NCBI RefSeq assembly: GCF_900114975.1
Contig: NZ_FOUU01000003.1
Location: 160,383-224,382, forward strand
Direction of reading: 5' to 3'
Source: Thermodesulforhabdus norvegica
GTDB lineage: Bacteria; Desulfobacterota; Syntrophobacteria; Syntrophobacterales; Thermodesulforhabdaceae
Length of the DNA: 64,000 nucleotides
Part shown: piece after piece, positions 8,253 through 17,329 of the stretch
How positions within the stretch are numbered: position 1 is the stretch's first letter
Layout: each line of letters opens with the position of its first letter
Position numbers and translations under genes: made by a program
Notes under the pieces: model-generated
What the model was told of the DNA's origin: nothing
Databases searched by the model: none
The model's input: the letters and a program-made list of their open reading frames with translations, nothing else

Positions 8253-10211
8253 TCAGAAGGCCTGACCTATGCTGAAGTAGATCTGTAGAGGGCCGAAAAA
8301 GTCCTGATCAGGTGGGTTCAGCTGATAACCCAGGTCAACTCTTATAGGCCCGATGGGAGTCTGGTACCGTAAACCGGCTCCGATGGTGTATCTCAGGTCG
8401 GTGGGATCAAGTGATAACTGGCCGGGATAGACCTGGCCCATGTCGAAGAAAAGCACGCCCTGAAAGGACCGCCCCTTTATTTTCAGGGGAAACCTTAAGT
8501 CGACGTTTGCTTCCAGAACGCTTGATCCTCCCAGAGGGTTTCCTTCGCTGTCAAGAGGCCCCAGTTTCTGGTAGGGATAACCCCTTACGCTGTTACTTCC
8601 GCCGGCGAAGAAGCGCTTGAATATGGGTATCTTCTGATCATTTTCCAGATTTACAATCGTTCCCCAACGCGCACGCAGTGCCAGAACGAAACTTGATAAA
8701 GGGATATAAGCCCTTCCTTCCCAGGTGGTTTTTATAAAAGCTACATCAGAGCCGGTCAGAGAAGATGCCCATTCGGTGGAAGAAAAGATCTGAAAGCCTC
8801 TATTGGGATCGAGGATGTCGTCGACGTAACGACCGGTAAATCCGGATACAATGGAGGAGATGAAATAGTTATCCTTCTGGCGATCTAAGAGGTCATCGGT
8901 GTCAGGGGCTATGTCCACGCCGGTCAGGTCGTTGAACTCCAGGTTATGGCCTGCATACCAGGACCACTTGTTGCTGATTTTTACATTAAACCTGGGCCTG
9001 CTGTAGAAGGTGTTGACGGTGTAGCTTTCCTGATCCTCATGGTCCCAGCCGGTATTCCATTCGATAGATTGATCTTTGCCGGGGAAGTGAGGTTGATAAA
9101 ATTGTAATTCGGCCAGCTGTTCTATGAAGCTCCCTTTTAACAGGCCCCGGAGTGTACGACCGTCTCCTAAGAACCTCCGTGCCTCCAGCTCGAGTTTACC
9201 TCGCAGTTGCTCTTCGGTGCCGTAACCGACTCCCGCCCTGACGGTATAAGGTCGGGCTTCGACCACCGTTATCACGACCGGAAGTTCTGTTTCCTCTGTG
9301 TCCAGGCCTTCAACCCTAATGTCCACGTAGGTAAAAAGCTGGGTATCGTACAGTTTTCTCTGGGAGTTCTGAATCTTCCGGGCCGAAAAGCGTTCTCCGG
9401 GCTTGAATTGAAGGTTGAGCCATATTTCTTTCGGGTTGACCCTGTTAAGGCCCTCGATTCGAAGGGTGCCAAAGGTACAGGGAGGCCCTGTTTCGACGGA
9501 TATTGAAACCCTGGCTTGCAGAGATTGCTTGAATATTCTGGCTTTTCTTTTGACCTGAGCCTTTGGATAACCCCAGTCGGCCAGATACTTTAGAATATTC
9601 TTCTCCGTTTTATCGAAGTCTTCAATGCGAAATCTCTGACCTTTTTTCAGGGGTATTAACTTCAAAAGCTCATCGTGCCAGGATGTGTTTTTTTCGCCGT
9701 TTACCGTTAGATCTATTGAGGATATCCTCACGGGTTCGCCTTCATGGACTTTTACCGTAAGCCTGATCAGCTTTGGGCCGATCTGTTTCACTTCTCCTTT
9801 GCTGACCTGAACATCGTAAAACCCTTCAGAACGGTAAAAATCTTCTATTCTTTTTAGGTCGGATTCGAAGATCTCTTCGTCGTAATAGGCCTTTTCAAAA
9901 ATCCCCAGTAGCCCTTTCTCCCTGGTTTTCATAAGGCCCTTTAACCGGCTGTCCGAAAAGGACCGATTACCGATAAAGCTTATCAATGCTACCTGTAATC
10001 TCGGTTCATCCGCCCCGGAAGGGTAGGGCGTGCAAAAAATAAGGAGTACGCAGGCGCAAAGTACGTAGAAGCCCGGGGTTATCTTCGAAATGTAACCGGC
10101 TGCCCTTTTGTACGAGTTAGGTAGAAATTCCAATTCGGTAGTCGTGAGCAAAGCAGCAACATCGTAAGTGCTCTGATTTGTCGGCCCTTTTTTCACAGAT
10201 GTTTTGCTCAC
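8253..10211 (-). CDS. Omp85-family outer-membrane protein (BamA/TamA-like)
   Basis: Outer-membrane assembly factor of 652 residues. An N-terminal hydrophobic segment ends in a likely signal cleavage region around residues 45-68. Several POTRA domains follow (for example VALISFIGNRSFSDSRLKG). The last ~330 residues form the 16-stranded surface-antigen barrel, including the hallmark FAGGSNSVRGYPYQKLGP loop and a final aromatic residue (GQAF). Three POTRA-like segments make TamA closer than five-POTRA BamA. It would insert or translocate outer-membrane proteins. The start used is GTG at 10211; its ribosome site is poor and a shorter N-terminus is possible. It lies 24 bases downstream of cpoB, probably in the tol transcript. 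Confidence 0.85.
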   Translation of the reverse strand: MSKTSVKKGPTNQSTYDVAALLTTTELEFLPNSYKRAAGYISKITPGFYVLCACVLLIFCTPYPSGADEPRLQVALISFIGNRSFSDSRLKGLMKTREKGLLGIFEKAYYDEEIFESDLKRIEDFYRSEGFYDVQVSKGEVKQIGPKLIRLTVKVHEGEPVRISSIDLTVNGEKNTSWHDELLKLIPLKKGQRFRIEDFDKTEKNILKYLADWGYPKAQVKRKARIFKQSLQARVSISVETGPPCTFGTLRIEGLNRVNPKEIWLNLQFKPGERFSARKIQNSQRKLYDTQLFTYVDIRVEGLDTEETELPVVITVVEARPYTVRAGVGYGTEEQLRGKLELEARRFLGDGRTLRGLLKGSFIEQLAELQFYQPHFPGKDQSIEWNTGWDHEDQESYTVNTFYSRPRFNVKISNKWSWYAGHNLEFNDLTGVDIAPDTDDLLDRQKDNYFISSIVSGFTGRYVDDILDPNRGFQIFSSTEWASSLTGSDVAFIKTTWEGRAYIPLSSFVLALRARWGTIVNLENDQKIPIFKRFFAGGSNSVRGYPYQKLGPLDSEGNPLGGSSVLEANVDLRFPLKIKGRSFQGVLFFDMGQVYPGQLSLDPTDLRYTIGAGLRYQTPIGPIRVDLGYQLNPPDQDFFGPLQIYFSIGQAF

Positions 10212-10235
10212 GCCGGATGTTGTCCCGTTGTTTTT

Positions 10236-10955
10236 CTATTGTGGTGACTTTTTCAGGGATTCCAGAGCCTCTTTTGCCAGTCGGGCTTCAGCGCTGTTCG
10301 GGGCCTTCTCAATGACCTTTTCGTAAAGTATTCGCGCTGCCGTTCTGTCTCCCAGAGCCTCCCAGGCTTTGGCCTGCTTGTAGAGCGAACTGGCTACCTT
10401 GTTGCCCTTTGGGTATTTGTCTATCACCTGCTGGTAATATTCAATAGCTTTGAGATAGTTTCCTCTTATAAAGTAGATTTCACCGAGCCAGAAAAAGGCG
10501 TTGTCCGCAAGGGACGAATCCGGGTAATTATCGGCAAATTGTTTAAATTTTTCTTCTGATAGCGAATAATTCTTTTGTTGAAAGGCCTTTAAAGCTTCTG
10601 AGTAGAGTGCTTCCTCAGGGGACATTGAAGGCGTCTCTTGCCGGGCAGGCTCTGGCGGCCTGGCGATTACAGGTGATGTCGTAACGGGCATCTGTCCCTT
10701 TTCAATCTTATGCTCAAGTTCCTGCAAACGCCCTTCCATGCGCCCCATCTGTAACTGCAGATTATCAAGGCGTGCCATGAGATCGGCTTTTGCCTTCCTT
10801 TCTTCTTCGGTATTTTGAACTTTTTTCTCCAGCTCTCCGACGCGTTGCTCTAACATGGCAAGTCTTTGCTGTAAGAGGGTTTGTTCCTGAGTCGTCACGC
10901 ACCCCATAGAAAAAGCCGTAATCAGGATCAGGAAAACCGGGATAGCATATCGCAT
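10236..10955 (-). CDS. cpoB: Tol-Pal system protein CpoB/YbgF, predicted lipoprotein
   Basis: Periplasmic coordinator of the Tol-Pal machine, 239 residues. The N-terminus has a lipobox-like FSMGC around residue 19, unlike E. coli CpoB, which is soluble. A coiled coil (about 25-90) with heptads of Leu and charged residues follows, then a Pro-rich linker. At least three TPR-like repeats (about 115-235) end the protein, including ALKAFQQKNYSLSEEKFKQF. In E. coli the protein links peptidoglycan synthesis to outer-membrane constriction. The position directly after pal supports the call. A GGAAGG ribosome site precedes the ATG. Lipid anchoring is predicted only. Confidence 0.88.
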   Translation of the reverse strand: MRYAIPVFLILITAFSMGCVTTQEQTLLQQRLAMLEQRVGELEKKVQNTEEERKAKADLMARLDNLQLQMGRMEGRLQELEHKIEKGQMPVTTSPVIARPPEPARQETPSMSPEEALYSEALKAFQQKNYSLSEEKFKQFADNYPDSSLADNAFFWLGEIYFIRGNYLKAIEYYQQVIDKYPKGNKVASSLYKQAKAWEALGDRTAARILYEKVIEKAPNSAEARLAKEALESLKKSPQ

Positions 10956-11008
10956 GACTTACCTTCCTTTTTAACTGTTGTTAATTCTGACCGAGCACTC
11001 CGGTATCC

Positions 11009-11557
11009 TCAATAGTGAAGTACGAAATGGGCCCGTCTGTTTTTTGCCCACGATTCTTCGTCATGACCCAGTGCTATGGGTTTTTCTTCTCCGTAGCTTA
11101 TGGTGGTCATGCGGTTGGGATCTATGCCCAGGTTGACCAGATACTGCCAGGCACTGTGAGCTCTGCGTTCGCCTAGGGCCAGATTGTATTCGTTCGTCCC
11201 GCGTTCATCACAGTGACCCTCGATGGTTACCGTGACAAGAGGATAACGCTTGAGAAACTCGGCTTTTTCTTCCAGTATTCTTTTGGCTTCTTCGGTTAAC
11301 TCGTAGGAGTCGAAGGCAAAGTGAATGTCCCGGTTTTCAAAAACTTCCTTTGCGGCGAGAAATTCCTGTTTTTCTTCTTCGGTGGTTATACCGAGAGCTC
11401 TCCATCTTGGATCCTCAATTATTTTGCCCTGCTCAATGCCTGCTCCGGCTTCTCCGGGCGGCACGGCGCCCGGGGCAGGCGTATAGGCTACTCGTTTTGC
11501 ACATCCTGCAATCATAAAGACAAACACGGAAATTAGAACCGCTGCACATCGTTTCAT
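11009..11557 (-). CDS. pal: Peptidoglycan-associated lipoprotein Pal
   Basis: Outer-membrane lipoprotein of 182 residues. The signal peptide ends in the lipobox IAGC (Cys19), followed by a Pro/Gly/Ala-rich linker. The OmpA-like peptidoglycan-binding domain occupies about residues 75-182, with [17 protein letters not shown] and the diaminopimelate-binding signature [23 protein letters not shown]. Pal ties the outer membrane to the cell wall and is moved by TolB-TolA during division. A strong GGGAGGG ribosome site lies just upstream. The gene is placed between tolB and cpoB, in the conserved order. Confidence 0.95.
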   Translation of the reverse strand: MKRCAAVLISVFVFMIAGCAKRVAYTPAPGAVPPGEAGAGIEQGKIIEDPRWRALGITTEEEKQEFLAAKEVFENRDIHFAFDSYELTEEAKRILEEKAEFLKRYPLVTVTIEGHCDERGTNEYNLALGERRAHSAWQYLVNLGIDPNRMTTISYGEEKPIALGHDEESWAKNRRAHFVLHY

Positions 11558-11575
11558 TGCAAATCCCTCCCTGAC

Positions 11576-12895
11576 TCAAGGTTGTGTTGGACGAGGTGAC
11601 CAGGCCGGTAGTAATTGATCGCCCTTTATGTCAGTCAGCCGCCTTAGGTTTTGACCGTTTTTCAACATAATCCATATAGCGTAATTTCCAGATCTGTTCG
11701 ACTGAAAAGCAATCATTCGGCCGTCCGGAGACCACACGGGTGCTTCGTCGTTGTGGTTTCCGGACGTTAGCTGAATAAGATCGGTGCCGTCGGGACGAAT
11801 GAGGAATATGTGATGATGACCGTCCGTCCTGCCACTGTAGGCTATCCAGCTTCCGTCAGGCGACCATGCAGGAGATGTGTTGTAATTGCCGTAGAAAGTA
11901 AGCCGTGACCTGCGACCAGTTTCGACATCCACTATGTATATTTGCGGGGAGCCGGTTTCTCCTGAGACGTAGGCAATTTTTTTCCCATCCGGAGACCAGC
12001 TGCCGGGTAACTCAATGGCCCATCCCCCTACGGCTTTCTTTATTATCCTTCCCGTGGATGCGTCCATTATGTAAATGTCGGGATTGTCCTCGGCGGATAA
12101 GCTCACGGCCAGAAGCGGCTGAGATGGGTGAAAACGGGGCGCTGCTATCACGCCGGAGGATTCATAAACGGTGCGAACTGCGCCGGTAAAGACCGAAAGA
12201 AGGGAAATGCCCATTGTTTTTTCGCTTCTGTAGGCGGTATAGGCAATCAGGTTTCCGTCGGGGCTCCAGCTGGGTGAGAGCACGAGTTTTTCTTCGGGGG
12301 TCAGCAGAAGAGGATTTGATCCGTCAAAATCAACCACGTAAAGGCGCTGTAACCCCCCGTCTTTGTTGACGAAGGCTATTTTGGTGGAAAAAACTCCGGG
12401 TGTTCCCGTCAGATACTTCATGATCATATCGGCAAAGTGATGTATCATGCGCCGGTAGTCCTTAATTCCGCCGTCATAGGCCTGCCCTAAGACCATTTTT
12501 CCTGCAACCACGTCAAAAAGCCTTAATTCCAGGTGCAATTGTCCACCCGACGCAAGGTACGATCCCCTAACGAGGAATTCTGCTCCCAACCTCTTCCAGG
12601 AAGCAAAAGATATCTCTTCGGCGGTGGTTCCCATTTTTTGAGGGTCTTCCAGAAATCCTGCAGGATCCAGACAGGAAAAGGCTCCGGAAAAGTCAAGATC
12701 CCTCCGCAAAAGTTCCGCCATCGCTGAGGATAATTCGGGATTTTCGGCTCCCTCTCTCTTAAAGTCGGGTACGGCTACAGGGAGTTTTCTGAAATTAGGC
12801 TCAGTTATGTCGATGTAAACGCGGCTTTGAATTTTCACTCCCCAAAGCAGGCATAGAAAAAACACCGAGAGTAACACAAGGAGATGGCTTTTCAT
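11576..12895 (-). CDS. tolB: Tol-Pal system beta-propeller protein TolB
   Basis: Periplasmic protein of 439 residues. I start it at the ATG ending at 12895, where GGAGG lies eight bases upstream and a clear signal sequence begins (MKSHLLVLLSVFFLCLLWG). The reading frame stays open 61 codons further upstream, but that part overlaps tolA and looks non-coding. The N-terminal domain is followed by a six-bladed beta-propeller with repeated SPSWSPDGNLIAY-type motifs (WSPDG appears five times). TolB binds Pal and the TolA C-terminus. Length agrees with the family. It begins eight bases after the tolA stop. Confidence 0.95.
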   Translation of the reverse strand: MKSHLLVLLSVFFLCLLWGVKIQSRVYIDITEPNFRKLPVAVPDFKREGAENPELSSAMAELLRRDLDFSGAFSCLDPAGFLEDPQKMGTTAEEISFASWKRLGAEFLVRGSYLASGGQLHLELRLFDVVAGKMVLGQAYDGGIKDYRRMIHHFADMIMKYLTGTPGVFSTKIAFVNKDGGLQRLYVVDFDGSNPLLLTPEEKLVLSPSWSPDGNLIAYTAYRSEKTMGISLLSVFTGAVRTVYESSGVIAAPRFHPSQPLLAVSLSAEDNPDIYIMDASTGRIIKKAVGGWAIELPGSWSPDGKKIAYVSGETGSPQIYIVDVETGRRSRLTFYGNYNTSPAWSPDGSWIAYSGRTDGHHHIFLIRPDGTDLIQLTSGNHNDEAPVWSPDGRMIAFQSNRSGNYAIWIMLKNGQNLRRLTDIKGDQLLPAWSPRPTQP

Positions 12896-12902
12896 GATCT
12901 GT

Positions 12903-13706
12903 TTATCCTCCGGCAAGCTCGGGTCTGAACCTGATTCCGATTTCTTCGGCTGGAGGGCTGTAAATCCTCGGAAAGGGCGGCAATGGATCGGCTTTCTTGA
13001 CGGCCTTCCAGGCCGAATCGTCAAAAAGGGAGTTTCCCGATTTTTTTTCAAAGCGCATTGAAAGAATTTTCCCATCACGTCTTACTTTAATCACAATAAC
13101 GGCTTCAAGATCGCCTCTGCCTAAAAATTCCACAGGTAGCGCCCACTGTTTCTGTATGGCCCTCCACACTTCGCTGTAATAAAGCCTTCTTGCAAGCCCG
13201 TACTCGGCGTCGCCTTCTTCCACGGTCCTTTCGGTTTTACGGTTTTCTGCCGTTTCTTCCCCTGATTTTTTGACGGGAATGACCGGGATGAGTTTTTCCC
13301 AGGAAGCAATTTTCTGTGAAGGTTTCTTCGCCTGAGGCTCAAGCTCCGGTGCTGGTTCCAGTGGCTTTAAGGCAAGTCCCGGGACGCCTTCGGTTTTCGT
13401 ATCGGGGATATCTATTTTCTGCACCGGATATAAGGGCTGGACGGGTTGCCGGGGGGCAGGCGATCTGGTCGTTGAGGCCGTTCGGCTCGTCTTTACCTTT
13501 GAAACAGCCTTTCCCCGGTCAACTTCTTTCGCCGATATGAGATGTACGCGATAAACGTTCGATATGTATTGTCGGCTTTCCGTTCGGTTTACAAAGGGCA
13601 TCCACAGCAAGATAACGACAAGACTCATATGTATCAGGGCCGATATACCAACGCCCTTGGCATATTCCCGGGTTTCTCCATTACTTCCGAAAACGGAGCG
13701 TCTCAT
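12903..13706 (-). CDS. tolA: TolA/TonB-like envelope protein
   Basis: Inner-membrane-anchored protein of 267 residues. There is one N-terminal transmembrane helix (about 20-38), then a Pro/Lys-rich periplasmic linker much shorter than the long helical linker of E. coli TolA. The C-terminal TonB/TolA-type domain (about 180-267) has WRAIQKQWALP, VIVIKVRRDGKILSMRF and SWAKAV-like (SAWKAVKKA) elements. It would carry the proton-motive force from TolQR to TolB/Pal. It overlaps tolR by four bases (ATGA). A TonB-like role is possible but the tolQR-tolB-pal order favours TolA. Confidence 0.9.
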   Translation of the reverse strand: MRRSVFGSNGETREYAKGVGISALIHMSLVVILLWMPFVNRTESRQYISNVYRVHLISAKEVDRGKAVSKVKTSRTASTTRSPAPRQPVQPLYPVQKIDIPDTKTEGVPGLALKPLEPAPELEPQAKKPSQKIASWEKLIPVIPVKKSGEETAENRKTERTVEEGDAEYGLARRLYYSEVWRAIQKQWALPVEFLGRGDLEAVIVIKVRRDGKILSMRFEKKSGNSLFDDSAWKAVKKADPLPPFPRIYSPPAEEIGIRFRPELAGG

Positions 13707-14125
13707 CGTTTTTCAGGAGGTTCCGTAATGAGTCCAATGTCTTCTATTCCGGCTTCTCTTATCTTTGACATAACGGTCATAACGGTACCGTAGCTAAGAG
13801 CCCTATCGGCCCTCAGAAAGATGCCTTTATGATCTTGCCGATTGGCATAAATTGCTCTGAGCTTCGGTGCGAGATCTTCAAGGGCTACTTCGTATTCGTC
13901 GATGTAAATTTTACCCGTCGCATCTACGGTCACAACCAGGCGTTCTTCAGGGGACTCAATGGCTGGAGCTTCTGCCGCCGGGACCTTTACGTCGAAGCCC
14001 TGCATCATCAGAGGAGCCGTTACCATGAAAATCACAAGAAGCACCAGCATCACATCGACAAAGGGGGTAACGTTTATATCCGAGACGAGATGGGGATCTT
14101 TCTCTTCGTAAAGATAATCTCTCAT
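13703..14125 (-). CDS. tolR: Biopolymer transporter TolR (ExbD family)
   Basis: ExbD/TolR protein of 140 residues. It has a single transmembrane helix (about 24-44) whose start carries the essential proton-carrying Asp in the INVTPFVDVMLVLLVIFMV region, then a small periplasmic domain ending in a conserved VMSKIREAGIEDIGL segment. It forms the proton channel with TolQ. Its start overlaps the tolQ stop and its stop overlaps the tolA start (ATGA at both ends), indicating translational coupling through tolQ-tolR-tolA. Confidence 0.95.
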   Translation of the reverse strand: MRDYLYEEKDPHLVSDINVTPFVDVMLVLLVIFMVTAPLMMQGFDVKVPAAEAPAIESPEERLVVTVDATGKIYIDEYEVALEDLAPKLRAIYANRQDHKGIFLRADRALSYGTVMTVMSKIREAGIEDIGLITEPPEKR

Positions 14126-14928
14126 AGTACGGCCCTTCCTGTTTCACCGGCCGTGACGATTCCGTGAACCTCTTCACCCTGGGGTGAAGAAGCGATTCGC
14201 CGCATGAGGTCACGATCTACGAAGTTCATGAAATCGCTTATAAAGTGACGTGTCTCGATTTCTACGGCTCTGATTTTCTGAGAAAAGTAGTTATAGAAGA
14301 TTACGGCGGGTATGGCTGTTGCAAGACCCACGGCCGTTGCGATTAAAGCTTCGGCAATGCCGGGAGCTACCACTGCGAGGTTGGCACTTCCCTGAAGGCC
14401 GATGTTTCTGAAACTGTTCATTATGCCCCATACGGTGCCAAAGAGGCCGATGAAGGGAGCACTGCTACCCGTTGAAGCCAGAAGGCCGAGCCATTTTTCA
14501 AGTCGTCCTCTTTCTATCAGCAGAGCCGTGTGCATGGTTCTGAAAATACTGTCCCTCACGAGTTCTCCGGCTTCCGGGCGCAATTTTTCCCCTTCTTTTC
14601 CTCTGATTGCCCTTACGAGTTCGCCGTATCCTGCTCTGAAAACATGAACGAGCGGTGTTTCCGAGAAGGCTGATGCTTCCCTGTAAAAGACCGAAAGATT
14701 TTTCTGCTGGTGGAATCGCAGGATAAAAGATATCGTTTCCTTTCGCACACGGCGAAATCTGATGAACTTGGCAATAATAATACCCCAGCAGCATACGGAC
14801 ATAACGATAAGGATTAACAGTACAATTCTTACGAGAATCCCCGTGTGTCCTAAGAGTTCAAATATGCCGGATCCATTGGTTGACGGTAAAACAGAAGAAA
14901 TCAGGAAAAAACCGCCGAAGCAAAACAT
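14122..14928 (-). CDS. tolQ: TolQ proton channel subunit (MotA/TolQ/ExbB family)
   Basis: Inner-membrane protein of 268 residues with three predicted helices at about 30-52, 150-172 and 188-210. The family-specific LLASTGSSAPFIGLFGTVWG segment and a following AEALIATAVGLATAIPAVI helix are present. TolQ pentamers surround TolR and use the proton-motive force to drive TolA. The ATG directly follows the TAA of the sirtuin gene with no gap, and GGAG lies within the end of that gene, so translation is probably coupled. The N-terminus (about 25 residues before the first helix) is longer than in E. coli TolQ. Confidence 0.94.
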   Translation of the reverse strand: MFCFGGFFLISSVLPSTNGSGIFELLGHTGILVRIVLLILIVMSVCCWGIIIAKFIRFRRVRKETISFILRFHQQKNLSVFYREASAFSETPLVHVFRAGYGELVRAIRGKEGEKLRPEAGELVRDSIFRTMHTALLIERGRLEKWLGLLASTGSSAPFIGLFGTVWGIMNSFRNIGLQGSANLAVVAPGIAEALIATAVGLATAIPAVIFYNYFSQKIRAVEIETRHFISDFMNFVDRDLMRRIASSPQGEEVHGIVTAGETGRAVL

Positions 14929-15687
14929 TTATAACTCCTGATAACCTTTTATTTCTCTTACGATGGCGACAATTTCGGACACTGCCTTTCCTGCAGACTC
15001 GGGAATGTAAACATCGGTTACATGCCCTGTTAAGGCCGATGGCGATGGATTTATTTCGATGATGAAAGCTCCGTTTTCCTTTGCAATTACAGGAATGGTC
15101 GATGCGGGGGCCACAGTTGCCGATGTGCCGATAACCATCATCACATCGCAGGATCGTGCCACGTCCATTGCCCGGTGAAGGGCAATCGGAGGAATGGGTT
15201 CTCCGAAGAAGACAACATCGGGGCGCAGGGGGCCTCCACAGCTACACCTTGGTGGCAGACTTTCGAGGGAAACTTCCCCGGGGTCATAGCGTTTTGAACA
15301 ATCGTCGCATCTCAGGGTTCTGGCGTGGCCGTGGAATTCGATAACATCCGTGTTCCCGGCTTTCTGGTGAAGACTGTCGATATTTTGAGTGATTACGGTT
15401 TTCACACATCCCAGCTTTTCGAGCTCTGCAAGCCCGATGTGAGCAGGGTTCGGCATGGCCCTGTCAAGAAGTCCCGTCATTTCAATTAGCATTTTCCATA
15501 CCCGGCCGGGATTTCTTCGAAAGGATTCTATATAGCCGTACTCCATGGGGTCGTACCTGGACCACAGTCCGTCCGGGCTTCTGAAGTCGGGTATTCCGCT
15601 TTCGACGGAAATTCCCGCGCCGGTGAGGGCTGCCCCGTAACGTGCTCGGGCAATTCTTTCTGCGGCCTTTCTATAGAGCTCTTCCAT
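14929..15687 (-). CDS. NAD-dependent protein deacylase, sirtuin family
   Basis: Sir2-type deacylase of 252 residues. NAD-binding motifs GAALTGAGISVESGIPDFRS (about 18-37) and ITQNIDSLHQKAG with catalytic His in IEFHGHA are intact. The zinc ribbon has C-x2-C (CDDC) and a C-x-C pair (RCSCGG). MVIGTSATVAPAS forms the second NAD site. The Tyr-x2-Arg pair typical of desuccinylase-type CobB is not seen in the segment after GLWSRYDP, so deacetylase activity is more likely; this is inference. It would remove acyl groups from lysines, for example on acyl-CoA synthetases. Its stop abuts the tolQ start. Confidence 0.9.
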   Translation of the reverse strand: MEELYRKAAERIARARYGAALTGAGISVESGIPDFRSPDGLWSRYDPMEYGYIESFRRNPGRVWKMLIEMTGLLDRAMPNPAHIGLAELEKLGCVKTVITQNIDSLHQKAGNTDVIEFHGHARTLRCDDCSKRYDPGEVSLESLPPRCSCGGPLRPDVVFFGEPIPPIALHRAMDVARSCDVMMVIGTSATVAPASTIPVIAKENGAFIIEINPSPSALTGHVTDVYIPESAGKAVSEIVAIVREIKGYQEL

Positions 15688-15692
15688 CTTTC

Positions 15693-16757
15693 TTACCTTT
15701 TTATCTTCAATTTTTGCCCGACTGTTATTAAATCACCTTTGATGTTATTCCACTTCTTCAACGCATAGACCGAGACTCCGTAGCGGCGGGCTATTGAAGA
15801 AAGAGTCTCGCCCCTTTTTACTACGTGATAAACAATCTTGGTTTTATAGCGTCTTTCCAGTTCGGAAAGGGCCGTTTTAAACTGCGGTCCGGTTCCATGA
15901 GGTACGCGTATCACATAGTAGCCGGGCGGTATTTCTTTTGCCCTGAAGGAGGGATTGAGCCTTTTGAATTCTCTCAGAGAAACTCCTGCAGCACGGGCGA
16001 CTTCTACAACGGGAACATAGGTGTCAAGATTAACGCTTACGTCGTCAAATTCAAGAGGCGGGTAACCTTTTCCCGGCGGCAGAAAATATCCGTACTTTTC
16101 CGGATGGCTTAAAACTTCTTTAATCGCCAGTATTCTGAAAACATACCTTTCCGTCTCCTTTGGCAATACCAGATCATAGTAGCTTGATACGCCCTGTTCC
16201 TGGATGCTTCGGGCGACCAGATCTTCTCCACAATTATAAGCCGCAAGAGCAAGAGCCCAGCTGTTGAACTGCTCATAGAGGTCTTTGAGGTAGTTCATCG
16301 CCCGGAGTGCGGATTTCTGATAGTCGTATCTTTCGTCAACCAGGGAATCCACGCGTAAGCCGTAGCGTTTTCCCGTAGGTTCGATAAACTGCCATTGTCC
16401 TGCGGCTCCGGCAGGAGATCTCGCCTCATGCAGAAGATCGCTCTCCGCTACCGCCACGTATTTTAGATCCTCCGGGAGGCCTTTTTCCCGGAGTTGTCTT
16501 TCCAGCCAGGGGAAATACCTTTCTGCTCGTTTGAGCCACAGATAGACCTGAGCGTGCGCATAAACCACAATTGTGAATTCCCTATCGAATCTTTCCATTA
16601 CATCCTGGCGATGAAGAGGAACGGGTTCTCCGCAGAGATCCATGTGTCGCGGCGGTTCAAAATAAGGCACGGTTATGGGCGTTCCTAACTGCTGGGCCCT
16701 GACCGGGCCGATTAAAATCAGTGCGACAATTATCTTAAAGATCGTTGCCCTTTTCAT
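15693..16757 (-). CDS. Lytic transglycosylase with LysM domain (MltD-like)
   Basis: Cell-wall hydrolase of 354 residues. A signal peptide (MKRATIFKIIVALILIGPVRA) suggests export. An SLT goose-lysozyme-like domain covers about residues 80-210, with catalytic Glu in VAVAESDL and the AGAAGQWQFIEPTGKRYGL and ALAAYNCGE motifs. A C-terminal LysM domain (about 308-352, YHVVKRGETLSSIARRYG) binds peptidoglycan, and a degenerate LysM-like segment may precede it. It cleaves glycan strands to 1,6-anhydromuramyl products. It lies between ndk and the sirtuin, upstream of tolQ. Confidence 0.9.
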   Translation of the reverse strand: MKRATIFKIIVALILIGPVRAQQLGTPITVPYFEPPRHMDLCGEPVPLHRQDVMERFDREFTIVVYAHAQVYLWLKRAERYFPWLERQLREKGLPEDLKYVAVAESDLLHEARSPAGAAGQWQFIEPTGKRYGLRVDSLVDERYDYQKSALRAMNYLKDLYEQFNSWALALAAYNCGEDLVARSIQEQGVSSYYDLVLPKETERYVFRILAIKEVLSHPEKYGYFLPPGKGYPPLEFDDVSVNLDTYVPVVEVARAAGVSLREFKRLNPSFRAKEIPPGYYVIRVPHGTGPQFKTALSELERRYKTKIVYHVVKRGETLSSIARRYGVSVYALKKWNNIKGDLITVGQKLKIKR

Positions 16758-16767
16758 GGGTTTCGTC

Positions 16768-17190
16768 TCATGTAAGCCTTACAAGTTCCTGCTCGCTGAA
16801 GAAAAAGGCTATTTCCCGCTGTGCCGTCTCCGGTGCATCGGAGCCGTGAACGGCATTCTTCTCAACGTCCGTTGCAAACTGGTGCCTTAAAGTTCCGGGA
16901 GCCGCATCTTTCGGGTTCGTTGCGCCCATTATTTCACGGTTTCTTTCTATTGCCTTTTCTCCTTCAAGGACCATAACGACGACAGGGCCGGAAGACATAA
17001 AGTCCGTAAGGCTGTCAAAAAAAGGCTTATCCCTGTGTACCGAGTAGAACGCTTTGGCTTCCTCTTTGGTAAGCTTTACCATTTTCATTGCCACGATTTT
17101 GAGTCCTTCGCGTTCGAATCTGTCAATGATTTTTCCCATCACGCCCTTTGATACAGCATCCGGCTTGATAATGGACAGTGTGCGTTCCAT
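16768..17190 (-). CDS. ndk: Nucleoside-diphosphate kinase
   Basis: NDP kinase of 140 residues, the usual bacterial length. It opens with [12 protein letters not shown] and carries the active-site [16 protein letters not shown] segment, whose His becomes phosphorylated while moving the gamma-phosphate of ATP to other nucleoside diphosphates. [18 protein letters not shown] matches the family closely. GGGAGG precedes the ATG. It is the first gene of the long minus-strand envelope run. About 140 bases separate it from glgA, and no convincing terminator or promoter was found there. Confidence 0.97.
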   Translation of the reverse strand: MERTLSIIKPDAVSKGVMGKIIDRFEREGLKIVAMKMVKLTKEEAKAFYSVHRDKPFFDSLTDFMSSGPVVVMVLEGEKAIERNREIMGATNPKDAAPGTLRHQFATDVEKNAVHGSDAPETAQREIAFFFSEQELVRLT

Positions 17191-17329
17191 CAGAAACCTC
17201 CCTCTTGATCTGGTAATCCTTTAAACTTCCGCCCTGCCTTTAGCTGGCGCTTTTTACCTATAGCACAAAACCGGGCCGTCTCAAAATGAAAGCCCGATGA
17301 CTTATTTTAGAGTTTTATCAAAGTTCTGA

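Noticed and set aside
12896..13078. 61-codon N-terminal extension of tolB
   Set aside because: It overlaps tolA, lacks signal-peptide character and has no ribosome site, while a good site and signal sequence begin at 12895.
17250..17310. Short CGGGC/GCCCG hairpin between glgA and ndk
   Set aside because: The stem is only five bases with a long loop and no clear T run, so it is not called a terminator.
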